A DNA stretch of 64,000 nucleotides from Moniliophthora roreri (GCA_001466705.2 LATX02000195.1:248001-312000), one strand, 5' to 3'; shown: positions 48,271 to 59,269, counted from the first letter of the stretch. Numbers and translations are program-made. Notes: generated by a model from the letters alone, not told the origin.

Positions 48271-48703
48271 TAAGGTCAAGCTGATCGAAACGCCAACCTA
48301 ACAAGGTTAAGGCACCACGACTCCACCAAGAGCCAGACTCACTGTGGAGGATGAAAGTAATATCGACCAAGACATCGAGCTTGCAAGATGGCTTCAGAAC
48401 ATCAGGAATGGACTTTCGGAACACTCCGAATTGACCAGGCGTACAATTATAACCCGCCACCACCGTTGCGAAGCCATCCGACAGCTCTCTGACGTGCTTG
48501 GGCCAGACACAACGACAGACGACGAAATACAACCAGACAACGAGCAGAGGAACAGCTCGACCCCATTATCCACACTACCAGAATTGCCCTTCTTCGCGAA
48601 TACAGATCCATTCGAGATCAGAACCGAGAACTTGACAGAATTGTCGGTATCTACAGAAACCTCTACTCCTATTGCCAAAGAGACCAGACCCGAAGAGGAC
48701 AAC

Positions 48704-49213
48704 ATGTCGGGAGAAGCGAGCTCAACTCTGAAACGAGAACAGAAACCGAAGACCCAAGAAGAGATGATCATCAGTGTTGCGACTGCAGTGCTGGAAGATC
48801 AGAAGAAGAAGGAGAAGGGGACCAAGGTAGCAGCACTGGAACCCTTTGATGGAGATCGCAAGGAAACGTGGAGATTCCTCACCAAAGTTGAGATATACAT
48901 CCGCATGCATCCATCAGAATACGACACTGACAAAAAGAAATGCCTTTTTCTTCTCTCCTATCTCCGAGGGAAAGATACCCAGGCTTGGAAACAAAGGAAC
49001 ACCGATCTTATTTTCAACTGGAAGACAGGTGACGAAGAATTGAAGTGGAACGATTTGAAGAATGCTTTCAAGAAGCATTATCTCCTGTTGGACATAAAAG
49101 CCAACACACAATTACGCATCAAAGACATGAAAATGGGAGAAAGAGCAGACAATTATNAAAAAATTCTTCAGCTTTATATTGGTCATCATAGGGTACAAGA
49201 GGACAGTAGTTAA
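48704..49213 (+). CDS. Retrotransposon gag-like protein, truncated
   Basis: From the ATG at 48704 (MSGEASSTLKREQ) the frame reads ISVATAVLEDQKKK, then FDGDRKETWRFLTKVEIYI, KKKCLFLLSYLRGKDTQAW and ELKWNDLKNAFKKHY, the typical pattern of the retrotransposon gag domain (Ty3/Gypsy). The open frame extends upstream to about 48344 without a clear ATG, so the true start may be earlier. It breaks at 49157 (N) and ends at 49213. No zinc knuckle, protease, reverse transcriptase or integrase follows. Either the element is truncated or the assembly is chimeric here. It lies 434 bp after the LTR. Confidence 0.8.
   Translation: MSGEASSTLKREQKPKTQEEMIISVATAVLEDQKKKEKGTKVAALEPFDGDRKETWRFLTKVEIYIRMHPSEYDTDKKKCLFLLSYLRGKDTQAWKQRNTDLIFNWKTGDEELKWNDLKNAFKKHYLLLDIKANTQLRIKDMKMGERADNYXKILQLYIGHHRVQEDSS
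49157..49157. other. Assembly N inside gag
   Basis: A single N in ...GACAATTATNAAAAAATTC. Sequence to its right no longer reads as gag, so the join may be artificial. Confidence 0.8.
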
Positions 49214-50075
49214 TGATGTTTCAAAAGCTAGACATAGATATTTAGTGATGGAGAAAGTATTGGAAAAAAAACTGGGGTGCACCTGAACAAATTTTCCCTC
49301 GACGACGACTCCCGCAACGTTGAGGGCATTTGGGGCGATGACAAAGGTCGTGGGAGCGACGTTGGCGTGGTGACGAGTCACAGCGGCGGCAGGCAAAAGA
49401 ACCACGAGGGATGATGAAAATTTTTGAATGGCGGTGATTTCCGAAAATGGGCCAGGAAGGACTTTGGCAGCGGTTGAGACTCGAGAGGTGCGACTGGGGA
49501 GTTTACCCAGGAGCGACCGGGGTGCGCCCAAAAAACGCGGTTCTTGCAGCTGATCAGTCGCCATCTTTGACGTGATTGATGGCGGCTAATCAGCTGCATT
49601 GGGTGGGAACCAGAGGTGGAGATGAGTGTGGGATGGATGTGGGATGAGTGCGGGATGGTGTCGGGACGGTGTCAGGATGATGGGGGATGAAGTCGAGATG
49701 GCGCAGGGACGAGAGTTTGCGGGGGTAAGTACTAGCAACACCAGAGAAGTCTGGAATTCTTGATCTATCCTGTGGCTATCCCGCGCCCTCCCGACGTCAT
49801 CCCTACAAATCCCGCACCATCTCGCTGTATCCTGCACCATCCCGCCGTATCCTGCTTCATCCCTCCATATCCTGCATCATCCCGCGCCATCCTGCACCAT
49901 CCCGATTTTTGTCCAAAAAACCCTGGCATACATTCCGAGTGATTTTTTTGCGCACGAGCATCACTTAACCTATCAAAACTCGTGGATCTGGGCTGAACTT
50001 CATTTGGAACGGAATATGGACGTGCGTAGCTACTAGTTATCTCGCTGATTCTTCCTGACATTTCGACTTCAGAAA
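49214..50075. other. Transposon-derived sequence before gene J
   Basis: A 150-aa minus-strand frame (about 49112-49564, beginning MATDQLQEPRFLG) crosses the N and has composition like a transposon structural protein, but I cannot place it. 49613-49935 is the CpG-intact copy of the ~320-bp element. The last ~140 bp are the probable J promoter. Confidence 0.4.
49613..49935 (+). repeat. CpG-intact copy of the ~320-bp element
   Basis: Partner of 47380-47735. It retains CpGs throughout the GGATG/CATCC repeat tract. It consists of a GGATG-rich left half and a CATCC-rich right half, so it can fold back on itself, and ends CGATTTTTGTCCAAAAAACC, an inverted relative of the 44.73-kb element start. Confidence 0.85.
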
Positions 50076-51434
50076 ATGAGCCTTTCGCAAGAGCTCATAG
50101 ACATTATAATCGACGAGATAGCGGGCGAAAAGCAGTCCTTGCTGAATCTAGCATTGACATCGCATGCATGCCTTCCTCGTGCTCGACAACATCTATTCCG
50201 CCAGCTATGTCTCCTTCCGCTTCACCCAGAAAGGACTTTCAGCAGATTCTGGACCGCTGAACGGATGGAGAATCACGTTAAGATGTTTATAGAACTCTGC
50301 TCTCACCCACTATCCACCGTTTTGCATGCGGGGCCGAAACACGTTCAATTGACACCATTTGTCAAAGGATTTGAAGTGTCCTACAGGGAGGTAGACGAGC
50401 AAAGCCATTTGTCGGCTTTCATCGAGGTTCTCTCATGGCTTGTGAGCCGGTCTCCATTTCCCTTTGGAGAAAGTAGCGGTCTTAGGAAGAGAGGAACGCG
50501 GGCGAACAGCAATGCCACATACGGAGAGCGGTTATTCTGGAATGTCCAGGAGCTCATCGTTTCTTCGATCACTCCAGCCCACGGCTTAACAGAGCTGAAA
50601 AACCTTCTTCTCGTTTCGCCATTTCCTCGAGTAACTCGTCTGACCTTGAAGTTCGTGGACATCCGTTCCCGGAAATGCTTGTCCGACATCGTATCTGCCT
50701 GTCCCTCCCTCGAATACCTTTCAGCTGGAGTATCATTCGATCGAATCCCAATCATAAAACGACCAGTATCATTCCCCATTTCTCTGACGCACATCGAGAT
50801 TCCCGCGAGACCGTACAAGGGATTACATAAATCATCTTTTCGAATTCTTGAATCATGCGCGACAATCAAAGACCTAGTCCTTCCCTTGCATATGAGGAAT
50901 GATATCAACCAGTTCCTTGACTCCAGTGCCGCTGTGAAAAGCCGTACCCTCAAGCATTGCAAGCTCGATTTGAATTATATTCCTTTGGGTTATCCGATTT
51001 CTTGGGCCAGAATGATCAATTTCCACAAGGTTCCAGCATGGACGATCATTGGTGCTGTTGGAACATTCACTGCACTCGCCTCCACCAATGAAAATGGAAC
51101 CGTTATGCCCAACGTAACGCGGATTAAAGGACTGAATGTGGTTTGGGAAGTGCTTGAACAACCTCCTTTCGAGATGGCCCGCAATTTGGATAACGTGTTA
51201 TCGAGTACCGTTCGTTTTCCATGTTTGAAGGAGGTAGAGGTTCCGGTTTACCGGTGGTTTTCCCGGGGAGAGCTACTTAGTTCTGGATGGGACGAAGTTA
51301 CGCTTACCGTGCGTGAAGGGTCGAGAGTTTATGGGGTCATGGAGGAGACAATGGAGAGCATTCGGATGGCACTTGCAAAGTGTCATGATAGAGGTTTATT
51401 GAGGATGAAATGTAGATGTCTAGTCTTGTCATAA
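50076..51434 (+). CDS. Gene J: F-box protein (intact paralogue)
   Basis: A single exon of 452 aa. The F-box region is MSLSQELIDIIIDEIAGEKQ (about residues 1-45 with LNLALTSHACLPRARQHLF). The remainder is repeat-like: SPFPRVTRLTLKFVDIRSRK, CPSLEYLSAGVSFDRI, SLTHIEIPARPY and RFPCLKEVEVPVYRW. It is nearly the same as gene I apart from I's frameshift, and more distant from H. Expected to act as a substrate receptor of an SCF ubiquitin ligase; the target is unknown. The leader CGACTTCAGAAAATGAGCC is shared with gene I. It sits just right of transposon-derived repeats, so the duplication may have been transposon-assisted. Confidence 0.88.
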   Translation: MSLSQELIDIIIDEIAGEKQSLLNLALTSHACLPRARQHLFRQLCLLPLHPERTFSRFWTAERMENHVKMFIELCSHPLSTVLHAGPKHVQLTPFVKGFEVSYREVDEQSHLSAFIEVLSWLVSRSPFPFGESSGLRKRGTRANSNATYGERLFWNVQELIVSSITPAHGLTELKNLLLVSPFPRVTRLTLKFVDIRSRKCLSDIVSACPSLEYLSAGVSFDRIPIIKRPVSFPISLTHIEIPARPYKGLHKSSFRILESCATIKDLVLPLHMRNDINQFLDSSAAVKSRTLKHCKLDLNYIPLGYPISWARMINFHKVPAWTIIGAVGTFTALASTNENGTVMPNVTRIKGLNVVWEVLEQPPFEMARNLDNVLSSTVRFPCLKEVEVPVYRWFSRGELLSSGWDEVTLTVREGSRVYGVMEETMESIRMALAKCHDRGLLRMKCRCLVLS

Positions 51435-51836
51435 TAAAACATTTACCCTTCCCAACACAAGCTGCGAGAAACGAAAGGGATCTCCAGTTTTTCTCTGCCG
51501 GAGGATTCTTTCAGATGCTGTTCCCTATGGCAAGCTTCGAGCCATGCCTGATCTGTTCATCAGTAGAACGCGTTCTCTTTTCGCGGCTCGTTCTACCTTG
51601 GGTGCCACTAAACGTTTGGCTTCCAAACTCGAATGACTAAGTGCATGAGATCTGCCATCGAATTGGCAAACAAGTGGTGTCTGGCAACAACAATCCAGGA
51701 GTAGCTCTCGCAAGAAGTCTGAGAACGGAGGATGATATATTGTATATGAGATATCGCAGTTGGGAAGATACATGGTGAAGCCGAGTCAATAGTAAAACGT
51801 AGACATAGATACCACATAGCAAACTATACCAACACA

Positions 51837-54234
51837 TTATGACCCGATCTTGGCTTTCTTCTGGTCTTGCTTGATAATGGCGTTGAGAATGGCATGCGCA
51901 CCATTCTGACCTAGACCATGGAGATGCTTGCCCAGGTTAATCACCCGAGCGTTACATTCACCCCACCATATACACCGATATCTTCTGTCCTTACCTCTTC
52001 GGCCGCAGTGCACGTCTTTCACATGAGTGATAACGGCATCAACTGAGGAGAACGACCGCTCGGTTTTGCAGTCTTTCCAGCCACAGTATATTTGGTCCTC
52101 GACTGGGAGGGCACGTTTCTGACCTCTGGGAGTTGAAGTGGTGCTATGAGACGAGGAGCTGCAGACAACAGAGGGAGTAAAGAGAACGAGTAAATCTGTT
52201 TAGGGGCGACTAACTCGGCAGCCATCTTTGGACGTTCTTTCTTCGGTATAGACATTCCAACCTCGTCTTCGCTGCATGGGACCGACAAATATCAGGCACG
52301 GATCGGGGAAACCCACCCGCCCCTGTCCTCCTGATCTTGTCTGTGGGCCGAAGGGCTGGGATGAAGCACCATCCCGCAAGATCAGTCCTCCCAACCGTAA
52401 ACCACCCTCTCGGAAGGTCAAGAAGCTGGACTTGCTGATGGCAGAGGCAGTAGTCCCGGTCAGCTGCTCGGATGGCGTGAGAGGAGAAGTCCTCCGGTCC
52501 GAGGTCTTTCCAGTGTTTCGGACTCCTTCTGGGTATATAGGCTCAGTGGTAGTATCCCTAAACAGAGTTGGAAGTGCAGGCGGTAGGGGTAGCGGTAGCC
52601 CCCTGATGAGAGCTTTCGCAGGCTCGAAACCGCTGCTAAATCTGCCTCACTAGCTGACCTCTCCCCCAGCTGATAACAGGACCCTATCTTAGGAGACGAT
52701 TGACTGCAGCGGTGCGGAAGTCAGTGGTCTGCCCAGCTACGCTCGGTTGGAACCTGGTGCCGATCTCGTTCCTCGAATTGGTACCTGTCGTCAGGAACCT
52801 TTCTTCACGGACGAACTGACAGAAGAATTCGTCAGTCATACGAGAGAGGAGATTGAGAGAGGTACAGCTCACTTAGTCGGGGCCTTTTCGTTCTCAATTT
52901 TGACACCTTCAGAAGCGTATTGAGCATTGGCTTTGCTGTTAGCCTTGGTGACTCCTACGACAGGGTGAGAAGAAGAGGTGTCTTTGTTCTTGTTAAATCT
53001 GGGGAAGTGCGTCTCGCAGGTGTTGCTTGGAAGTAACGGCGCGCCTTGGGGATGGTCCTGAAGAATGGAATTCCTTCTCTTCGCAGGAGGTGGAGTGAAC
53101 ACACTGACATTCGTCGAGCTACACGGGAGGCATGCAAATGAGCAACTGGTAGAAAAGAGACGAGAGGGACATACAGGTCGTTTTCTTTCGTTACAGTTGG
53201 AGCGACACCCGTAGGTGTTTTCGCTATACCTTGGGCTCCAGCTGGGCGTCGTGCCTAGAGGCACTAGGAGACGACGTAGCGAGGGTACCAACGAGAGGAT
53301 TTCCTGCGGCGCTTTCACGCCTATAACGAACGTCCATACCTGGGGCACTGTGCTTGGGTTGATCGGACACCTCTTCGGCGACGGTAACTTCCCTACGTTC
53401 ATCGAGCTCTCCTTCCTCCGATTCATTGGAAGCTGAAGTTGTATTGTTCGCGATGGTCTGCCTGATTCTGATGCCGGGCTACGTTTACCAGTGGGAGCAG
53501 ACGAATCAGATTTGGCATCCAACCTAGCATGAATTGTAAGCATCGCGTCGTAACGAGAACGAACAAATAACTCACTTGCCATTACTCTCCTTCATCGGTG
53601 CTTCATCCAGAACCTGGCCATAGGTCATCTGCACCTTTGCTGACTGAGCACTAGCGTCGTTCGAGTCACCGTCGTGGCCATCTCCAAGTCCACCATCGAC
53701 ACAAGTGCCGTTCCCGAAATCATCCTCCACGTTGGGATATTCCATGCCGTTGGCGAGGCCATCAAGCCACACCTCGACATCGTCTCCGAATTGTAAGTCC
53801 AGAACGCCATCTGGACCAGGACCGTGACTGCGCTCCGCAATACCGTCTGGAAATTCTTCGACGTCAAGGTCGTCGGTGATTCCAAGCCAGTTACTGAACG
53901 ACCTTGGTTCGGCTGCGTCAGTGGGCTCGTGTTCGTGCGGCGGTTCTCCAATGCCAGTTACGTTTCCATTGCCGTTATAGGTACATGTTCGTGAGGCTGG
54001 TGCTGAGAATGCGATTGAAGATGAGTCGGAATCAAAAGAATCGGATTCGGATTCATCGTCAGTGTCGTAGCTAGCACCTATATTCAAAATTGCCACATGC
54101 CTCTGAGCCCCAGGAGATTTCGCGGTCGAGATAATCCTCAACGTGGGCATCCCAACATCGGTGTAACAGACTGGCATGAACGAACCGTAAACTGTCAGTT
54201 TCTGTTTAGAGTGGTTCAGCGTGTACCATAACAT
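51837..54234 (-). CDS. Gene A2: paralogue of gene A with two C-terminal zinc fingers
   Basis: Well-supported minus-strand exons are 53576-54234, 53340-53523, 53175-53254, 52873-53118, one starting at 52802, and the last, 51837-52158. The exons between about 52.2 and 52.8 kb are unresolved (an open stretch contains TTEPIYPEGVRNTGKT). The start may be 54234 or the later MPTLRI at 54153. The N-terminus is acidic (DTDDESESDSFDSDSSS), and the middle has [13 protein letters not shown], as in A. The last exon encodes GQKRALPVEDQIYCGWKDC...ITHVKDVH (finger 1) and YRCIWWGEC...GKHLHGLGQNGAH (finger 2). Intron places and phases partly match A (TKENDL corresponds to KENENL). A nuclear or DNA-binding role is inferred. 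Confidence 0.65.
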
Positions 54235-54239
54235 TCCAA

Positions 54240-55475
54240 CGGTCCCAAATGATTCCTCAAGACTTCACAGTCTATGGGATTCACAGAGCCGACTCGACCA
54301 GCGCCATTAGTACCACCTAGTTACTTGCAAGAGTTCACGCTGACACTTAGGTATCGCAGAATCTGAGGCTTGATCGGGATGGCGTGAACGAACTCGAGTG
54401 ACACCTTTAGGGAAGTGTCAAGCCCCAAAGTGAATGAAATAACTCGGAACTTACGTGGTCTTCGCCAAGGGAACGGAATCCTAGTGAGCAGTATTGTCAA
54501 CCTGGGAATCTTGAACGCCTGTGAACCTCGGCGCCAAGCCCATCCGAGGAGCGCTCAACACCCCGAGTTATCGTCCACGAAATGACACCTCGTACGGTAT
54601 TCGGCTGTCGGGAGCGTTGAGGATGCATTCTGCAAGTATCCAAATATCACCCTTCATGTTCGAGGGCGAAATGCTATGGCTGCTAAGATCGGATTCCGGT
54701 AATCGTGACTAGTAGCGTGCGTGTTGGATTAGATTCGGCTCTAACGCTATGGGTTCAAGTGAACTCACCTTGTACGCCCCCACTATGTGGTATTTAACCT
54801 TCTCGATGCGCGACGTGGCACTCGCCTTCTCCCTTTCGCGGGTGTATGTCACGGATGAAGATCGAGTATCGTACGGGAATCCTGAAGCCAGAAGCTCCTG
54901 ATCTTCGTACGGGCAAATGGGATTCCTACGACGATCTTCAGATTGACCCTCTCAGACTTCAGAATGTCCTAGCACCTACTTAACCCATGCAGCCTATCTT
55001 GTCGCCTTCGCGGCACAATAAAAGCAGGCACCAGAGATCTCTGTAGCTGATCATGACAGAGACGAACATTCATGGATTGTGCACAGCATCGTCTTATGCA
55101 AGTCTTCAGTGTCCTCTTAGCGTGTTCAAAGTACCTCGTACCGTCAATGATATGAGCTGGCAAACCACCTGCTGGTTAGATCCATTTGCAGTAGCAACAT
55201 CTGAGAAATCTCACCTTTTACGATTTGGATATTGCCCTTCTATCATCCACTCTTGCCTGGTGCTCATACTCCGTGGTTGAGGTCGAGATATCTTGCGCGA
55301 CAGTAGCACTCGCTGGACGCTCTGTTTGCGAAAGGAACATAGGAGTCTTGTTCGCCTTCATGTTCGCGTTGTGTAGCGGATGTATTGGAGTTGTTGCTGC
55401 TCGTACACGAGTTTTCCTTCTCGTAGGTATGTAACCTGGCGCTACGGTATCACCATTTGGCCTATGAGTCACTTC
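54240..55475 (-). other. Family X locus, copy 3 (minus strand)
   Basis: On the minus strand, an exon-like stretch from about 55472 (frame beginning MTHRPNGDTVAPGY) to about 55215 is followed by GTGAGATTTCTCAGATGTTG. The acceptor GTTTGCCAG precedes an exon reading IIDGTRYFEHAKRTLKTCIRR. A later donor near 54772 is TACAAGGTGAGTTC. Each part aligns with copy 2 at 20.5-21.3 kb. The upstream frame ends in TAA directly before the donor, so coding continuity is not shown. The locus lies immediately upstream of A2, as copy 2 does of A. Confidence 0.5.
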
Positions 55476-56225
55476 CAGTCAAAAAGTTCACCAAATCACG
55501 GTACCCCACATAATCTAGCCTCCATGCTAACCCACGAGTCATGATGACCCCAAACGCTAGGTGTCCTATCAGTTTCTTCTTTTGGTCTTCTCTATATGAG
55601 TATATTGTACTTTGGGCTCGAGCTGCTACTTTTGCGTACACAGGTTTGCTTTTCCGATTCGCGAGTCATCAGCATTTTCACAAAAATTGCACCCAGAACA
55701 CTCACCGGATACCCCTCGAGCTATGATAGCTTTCCATCCCAGCACATTACCGCAAGATATCCTTTCACTCTTCGTATATGGCTAGCCATCTTCTAGTTTT
55801 GGGCTCTCAGAACAGAGGTGCGACGCATTTTCTTTTCCAAGATGCGCCTGAATGTCGGTCAAAAACCCATGAACGAAAAAACCACCCACAAACTCACCAC
55901 ATATTCCTGTTCTCCATCGCTCCTACAGTGCTCAAAAGATGAACCTATTGGGGTCAACAATTGACTCCTGAAGACCGAAAAAACAAAGGATTGGGATCGG
56001 AAATGATGGTACCGGTCAACATTTGGTAAGCGCTCACATTCGAGAGCTTCAAGGCACTACCCATGTGAGCCAGCGGTTTATACAAGATGACCAAAACATG
56101 GAAGAAATCCAAATGCATATTCGAGATTAGCTTAGGTATAGATACAGAATGCCGAGTGCCAACAATGCGTGTGTATTCTAGATGCAAAAACGACAGCTCC
56201 CCTTCCAATTTCGAAACGCCTCCAA
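55476..56225. other. Intergenic, no gene seen
   Basis: Short frames only, none with a recognisable domain. The right part overlaps the expected 3' UTR of gene D. Confidence 0.45.
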
Positions 56226-57483
56226 TCACGTGTCGTCCCCATGCCACACCCTAACATCCACCCTCTGCCCCTCAATCCCCAATGGATGCGAAGAGTCGCT
56301 TGATACGGTGATTTGGATCGTTCCTCCGCATTCCGTTTCTGATTCAATTTCTTCGCCTTGTGCGACAGGTAATGTAGGCGTAGGTTTAGATATATGTATA
56401 GGTGAACCGCAAAGACACCGAAACACGACTTTTCCCTTTTCTGAGGTTGATGTAAGTAGTGGAGATTCGTAGCTGCGCCAACGTCAACAAGTACATCAGA
56501 AGACGTAAAAGCCTCCACTCACTCAAACATTATGCCCCCATGCATCCTCAACTCTTTCGCTACAATCATCGCGCGCTCAACGTTGGATATCCTAGGGTCT
56601 TTTACGATAGTGTAGGACCCGTTGAAGCGTACTCTGCCTCCACCCCTAGGCCCACTACGCCAAGCTGCTTTCTTGGATGCAGAAACAACCGTCCTGAGAG
56701 CTCGAAGGAGTAGAGAGTGTGTTTGGTATTCCATCTCCGTCGATATAGGTTCCTACCAGCACCAGCGCCATTGATATCAGTAGCGCGAAAGAAAAAGGAG
56801 CGGAACATAGACATACTACTCCTTCTCTACGCTTCTTCCTACACACCGCACACCTGACATACCCAAATCCTTTAAATGGTAACGAACAGTCTTGACATAT
56901 CGCATCTCCCTGCCCCAATCCTTTTGCCTTTGAACGGCATGCCTGACATCGGACCACGCTACCATAAGCCCGGAAAGGAGTTTGACAAGTTCTACATGGT
57001 ATAGTTGGGGCTTTGTGTTGGGTTTGGTTTTGGGTGGTATCTTGGGGTTGTGGGCCAGGGGAGGAGGTACGCATGTCATGATAATTGTCAGTTTCTGGAG
57101 GTGGTGATGAAGTGGCTGGCGTTGGTGCCGGTGATGACACTCCAAGTTCTTCAGCTACTTCAAGTTCCTGAAAATTTTATCCGAGTTAACAGGGATTATG
57201 AGCAAGCAAACAGACGTACCGAACCCTTCCGCGATCGTTTCGTTTGCCTCTCATCTTCCGCAACACTTTCTTTCCTCTTTCCACCACCGACAGCGCCCTT
57301 TCCCAATTCTCGACATTTCCTACACCTCGCATACCCGCCCCCGACTAATTTTCCACATTCTTTACAAGGGCGTTTTGAAGCGGCTGGCTTTGGCTGTGTT
57401 GAGATGGAATCGAGTTTGATCTCATGTGGTTTCTCAGTACTGGCCGTAGGGAGAATGGGAATAGGCGTTTCATAGTCCGACAT
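56226..57483 (-). CDS. Gene D: triple Cys4-ribbon protein with SHPLGI-x-GQR C-terminus
   Basis: Exons 57220-57483, 56817-57167, 56523-56752 and 56226-56472 encode 363 aa. There are three successive Cys4 ribbons: C40/C43-C54/C57, C146/C149-C162/C165 and C179/C182-C194/C197. Between the first two lies a P/S/T/Q-rich linker. The third ribbon is followed by KKRRE. A segment reads VRFNGSYTIVKDPRISNVERA. The C-terminus has VVFRCLCG and then SSDSSHPLGIEGQRVDVRVW. The order of parts matches genes B and C, and exon boundaries correspond to those of C. Introns have GTACGT, GTATGT and GTGAGT donors. It is divergent from C over a 144-bp shared promoter. The sequence is intact; the 34.8-kb copy is its pseudogene. 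No named family is recognised. Confidence 0.82.
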
Positions 57484-57548
57484 TCGTCGTCGTGGTAAGT
57501 TAAAAAGCAGTGAAATCAGCAACGCCAATAAAGGAAGTATCGTGACAA

Positions 57549-57593
57549 ACGCGTTATTTATGACTCACGTGGTGCTAGTAACGCGTAACGCGT
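57549..57593. promoter_or_regulatory. Three ACGCGT (MCB-type) boxes in the D/C divergent promoter
   Basis: ACGCGT occurs at 57549-57554, 57581-57586 and 57588-57593, the last two separated by a single A, within the 144 bp between the D and C start codons. ACGCGT is the MluI cell-cycle box bound by MBF (Mbp1/Swi6) in ascomycete yeasts. Shared use by D and C, possibly in G1/S, is an inference. One box is kept in the promoter of the D pseudogene. Confidence 0.6.
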
Positions 57594-57627
57594 AACTCTT
57601 GGAGCCGTCGAACCGCCACGAAGTGGG

Positions 57628-58544
57628 ATGGACGAAATGCAACCACCAGCTGTAGCTCTCCTCCCCAACCAACCCCCCTCACTGACAGCGACTGCAGATA
57701 AGCCAAAGCCACCACCAATCATCAAGAAACCTCGCCCATGTCTTACGTGCAAAAAATTGTTTTCGGGGGATTGGACTTGTATTAGATGTAGGACGTGTAG
57801 GAAGGCGAGTAGGGAGAAGAAGGAGAATCTGGACTCGGAGGCTAGGAAAGAGACCGTAAAGAAAGAGAAGATCAAGATCAAGGCCGAGGAAGAGCAGCCA
57901 GCTAAAGTGGAATTGGGGAAACGAAAGCGCGATGAGGTCGAGGACAAGATTGAAGCGAAGGAGGTATGCCCTGTCATCGTGCCCGTTAAGCCGAATGATA
58001 CTGACTGAATCTTATTACCAGCCCAAACCCGTCAATTCGTCAACCGAGTACCTATCCTTCGCACACCTACTCGATGCTTTGCAATCCTCTCGCAATACCT
58101 TTAGCGGACACTACTCCATCGTCGCAGATCCAAACGTAACCAACCATACTGTTGCTAAAGAGATATATGATAAGGCTCGGCGTGTTTCGTTCGAGTTCGT
58201 TCGTCTTGATTCCCTTCTCCCTCTTCGCTGCTAATGACAACACACATAGTCAAAACGACCCACTACCCTCAACAGAGAAGCATAAAGATACCCTAGTCCT
58301 CCACTGTACCTGTAACAAAGCGCCGAAGAAACCAAAGGAGAAGAAAAGTATCCAAGACATACGCGCGAAATTGGCCAATTCAAGTGCGGAACGTTCACCT
58401 AGGTACAAGAAGGAAGTCGACAAGCTTGAGCAGAACGCTAATACGTCAGTATGCGGTGGCTTCGTCTCGATCAAAATCCACGCAGACACCTCGCATCCTT
58501 TGGGTATCAAGGGCCAGAGGGTTGAGGTACGGACATGGCATTAA
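57628..58544 (+). CDS. Gene C: Cys4-ribbon protein with SHPLGI-x-GQR C-terminus
   Basis: Exons 57628-57963, 58022-58194 and 58250-58544 give 267 aa. A Pro-rich N-terminus leads into the ribbon C38-x2-C41...C51-x2-C54 (with C57), then a highly charged K/E coiled-coil-like stretch (RKETVKKEKIKIKAEEE, GKRKRDEVE). Next comes STEYLSFAHLLDALQ and HYSIVADPNVTNHTVAKEIY, parallel to D's third exon. The last exon has VLHCTCNK, a basic stretch KKPKEKK, and HADTSHPLGIKGQRVEVRTW at the end. The second intron uses a GTTCGT donor, chosen because the frame and the match to D require it. Head-to-head with D. Probably nuclear from its charge; function unknown. Confidence 0.82.
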
Positions 58545-59269
58545 CTCGGTTTTTAGAGTGAGTTGTTCGACATTCGTTCCGCGTTGGGGTGATAGACTGA
58601 CGTATGCGTTTGGATAGTACATATTGTTCTCGTTCTCAAATGCGACGCATTTCTTGATACTTGTACTCGCTGCTTCATCACTGCTTGCTACTCTACTCGC
58701 CTCTAAGACTGCTGTACCTGCTATATTCTATTCCGTGGGTTGTGGGTACTTTACTCCTAGCGATAGCTCTATTATCTTGTACTCAAACGTACTGTATTCC
58801 TTTCCAATGCTTACTGTATATCTTTAGTTACCTCCTGTTCGGTCGTTGATATGACTGTCCCCTCTATCAGCGCGAATCGGATTCACCGCCCGAGGCCTAG
58901 ATCCGGCGACACACATCAAAAATCCAATCGTATGAAGGACGGGTTTTTCATCTCTTGCGCAACCAGTTTTTAGCAACAACGGGCTGGGAGGCCCAAAATA
59001 CATCACATATTAGGGTGTGCCACGAACCGCTGGATAATGATGGTAATAGGAGAAGAAAAAAGAAGAGAAGGAGGGAGAAGTATGGAGAGGGGAGGAGCAT
59101 ATGCAACGATAGATGGTGATGTGAGGCGTGTTAGGTTGAAGAAGTGAAACAGAAAAAAAAAGAAGATTTTTGAAAGGTTATGTAGATTAGCTAGCTCTAC
59201 AGGAGTGGGAGATATGAGAGGGAGGATTCAAGATGTTGGAAGATAATAAGTAAAGAGAAGCGCAGCCCT
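58545..59269. other. Intergenic, no gene seen
   Basis: No supported gene. A 67-aa hydrophobic frame (58624-58827) is low-complexity. A purine-rich stretch (about 59040-59240, GA-rich with an A run near 59154) leads into the CpG-depleted block. Confidence 0.45.

Noticed and set aside
48344..48703. Gag start at 48344
   Set aside because: The first codon there is GTG, not ATG. The first in-frame ATG is at 48704, although the upstream extension may still be coding.
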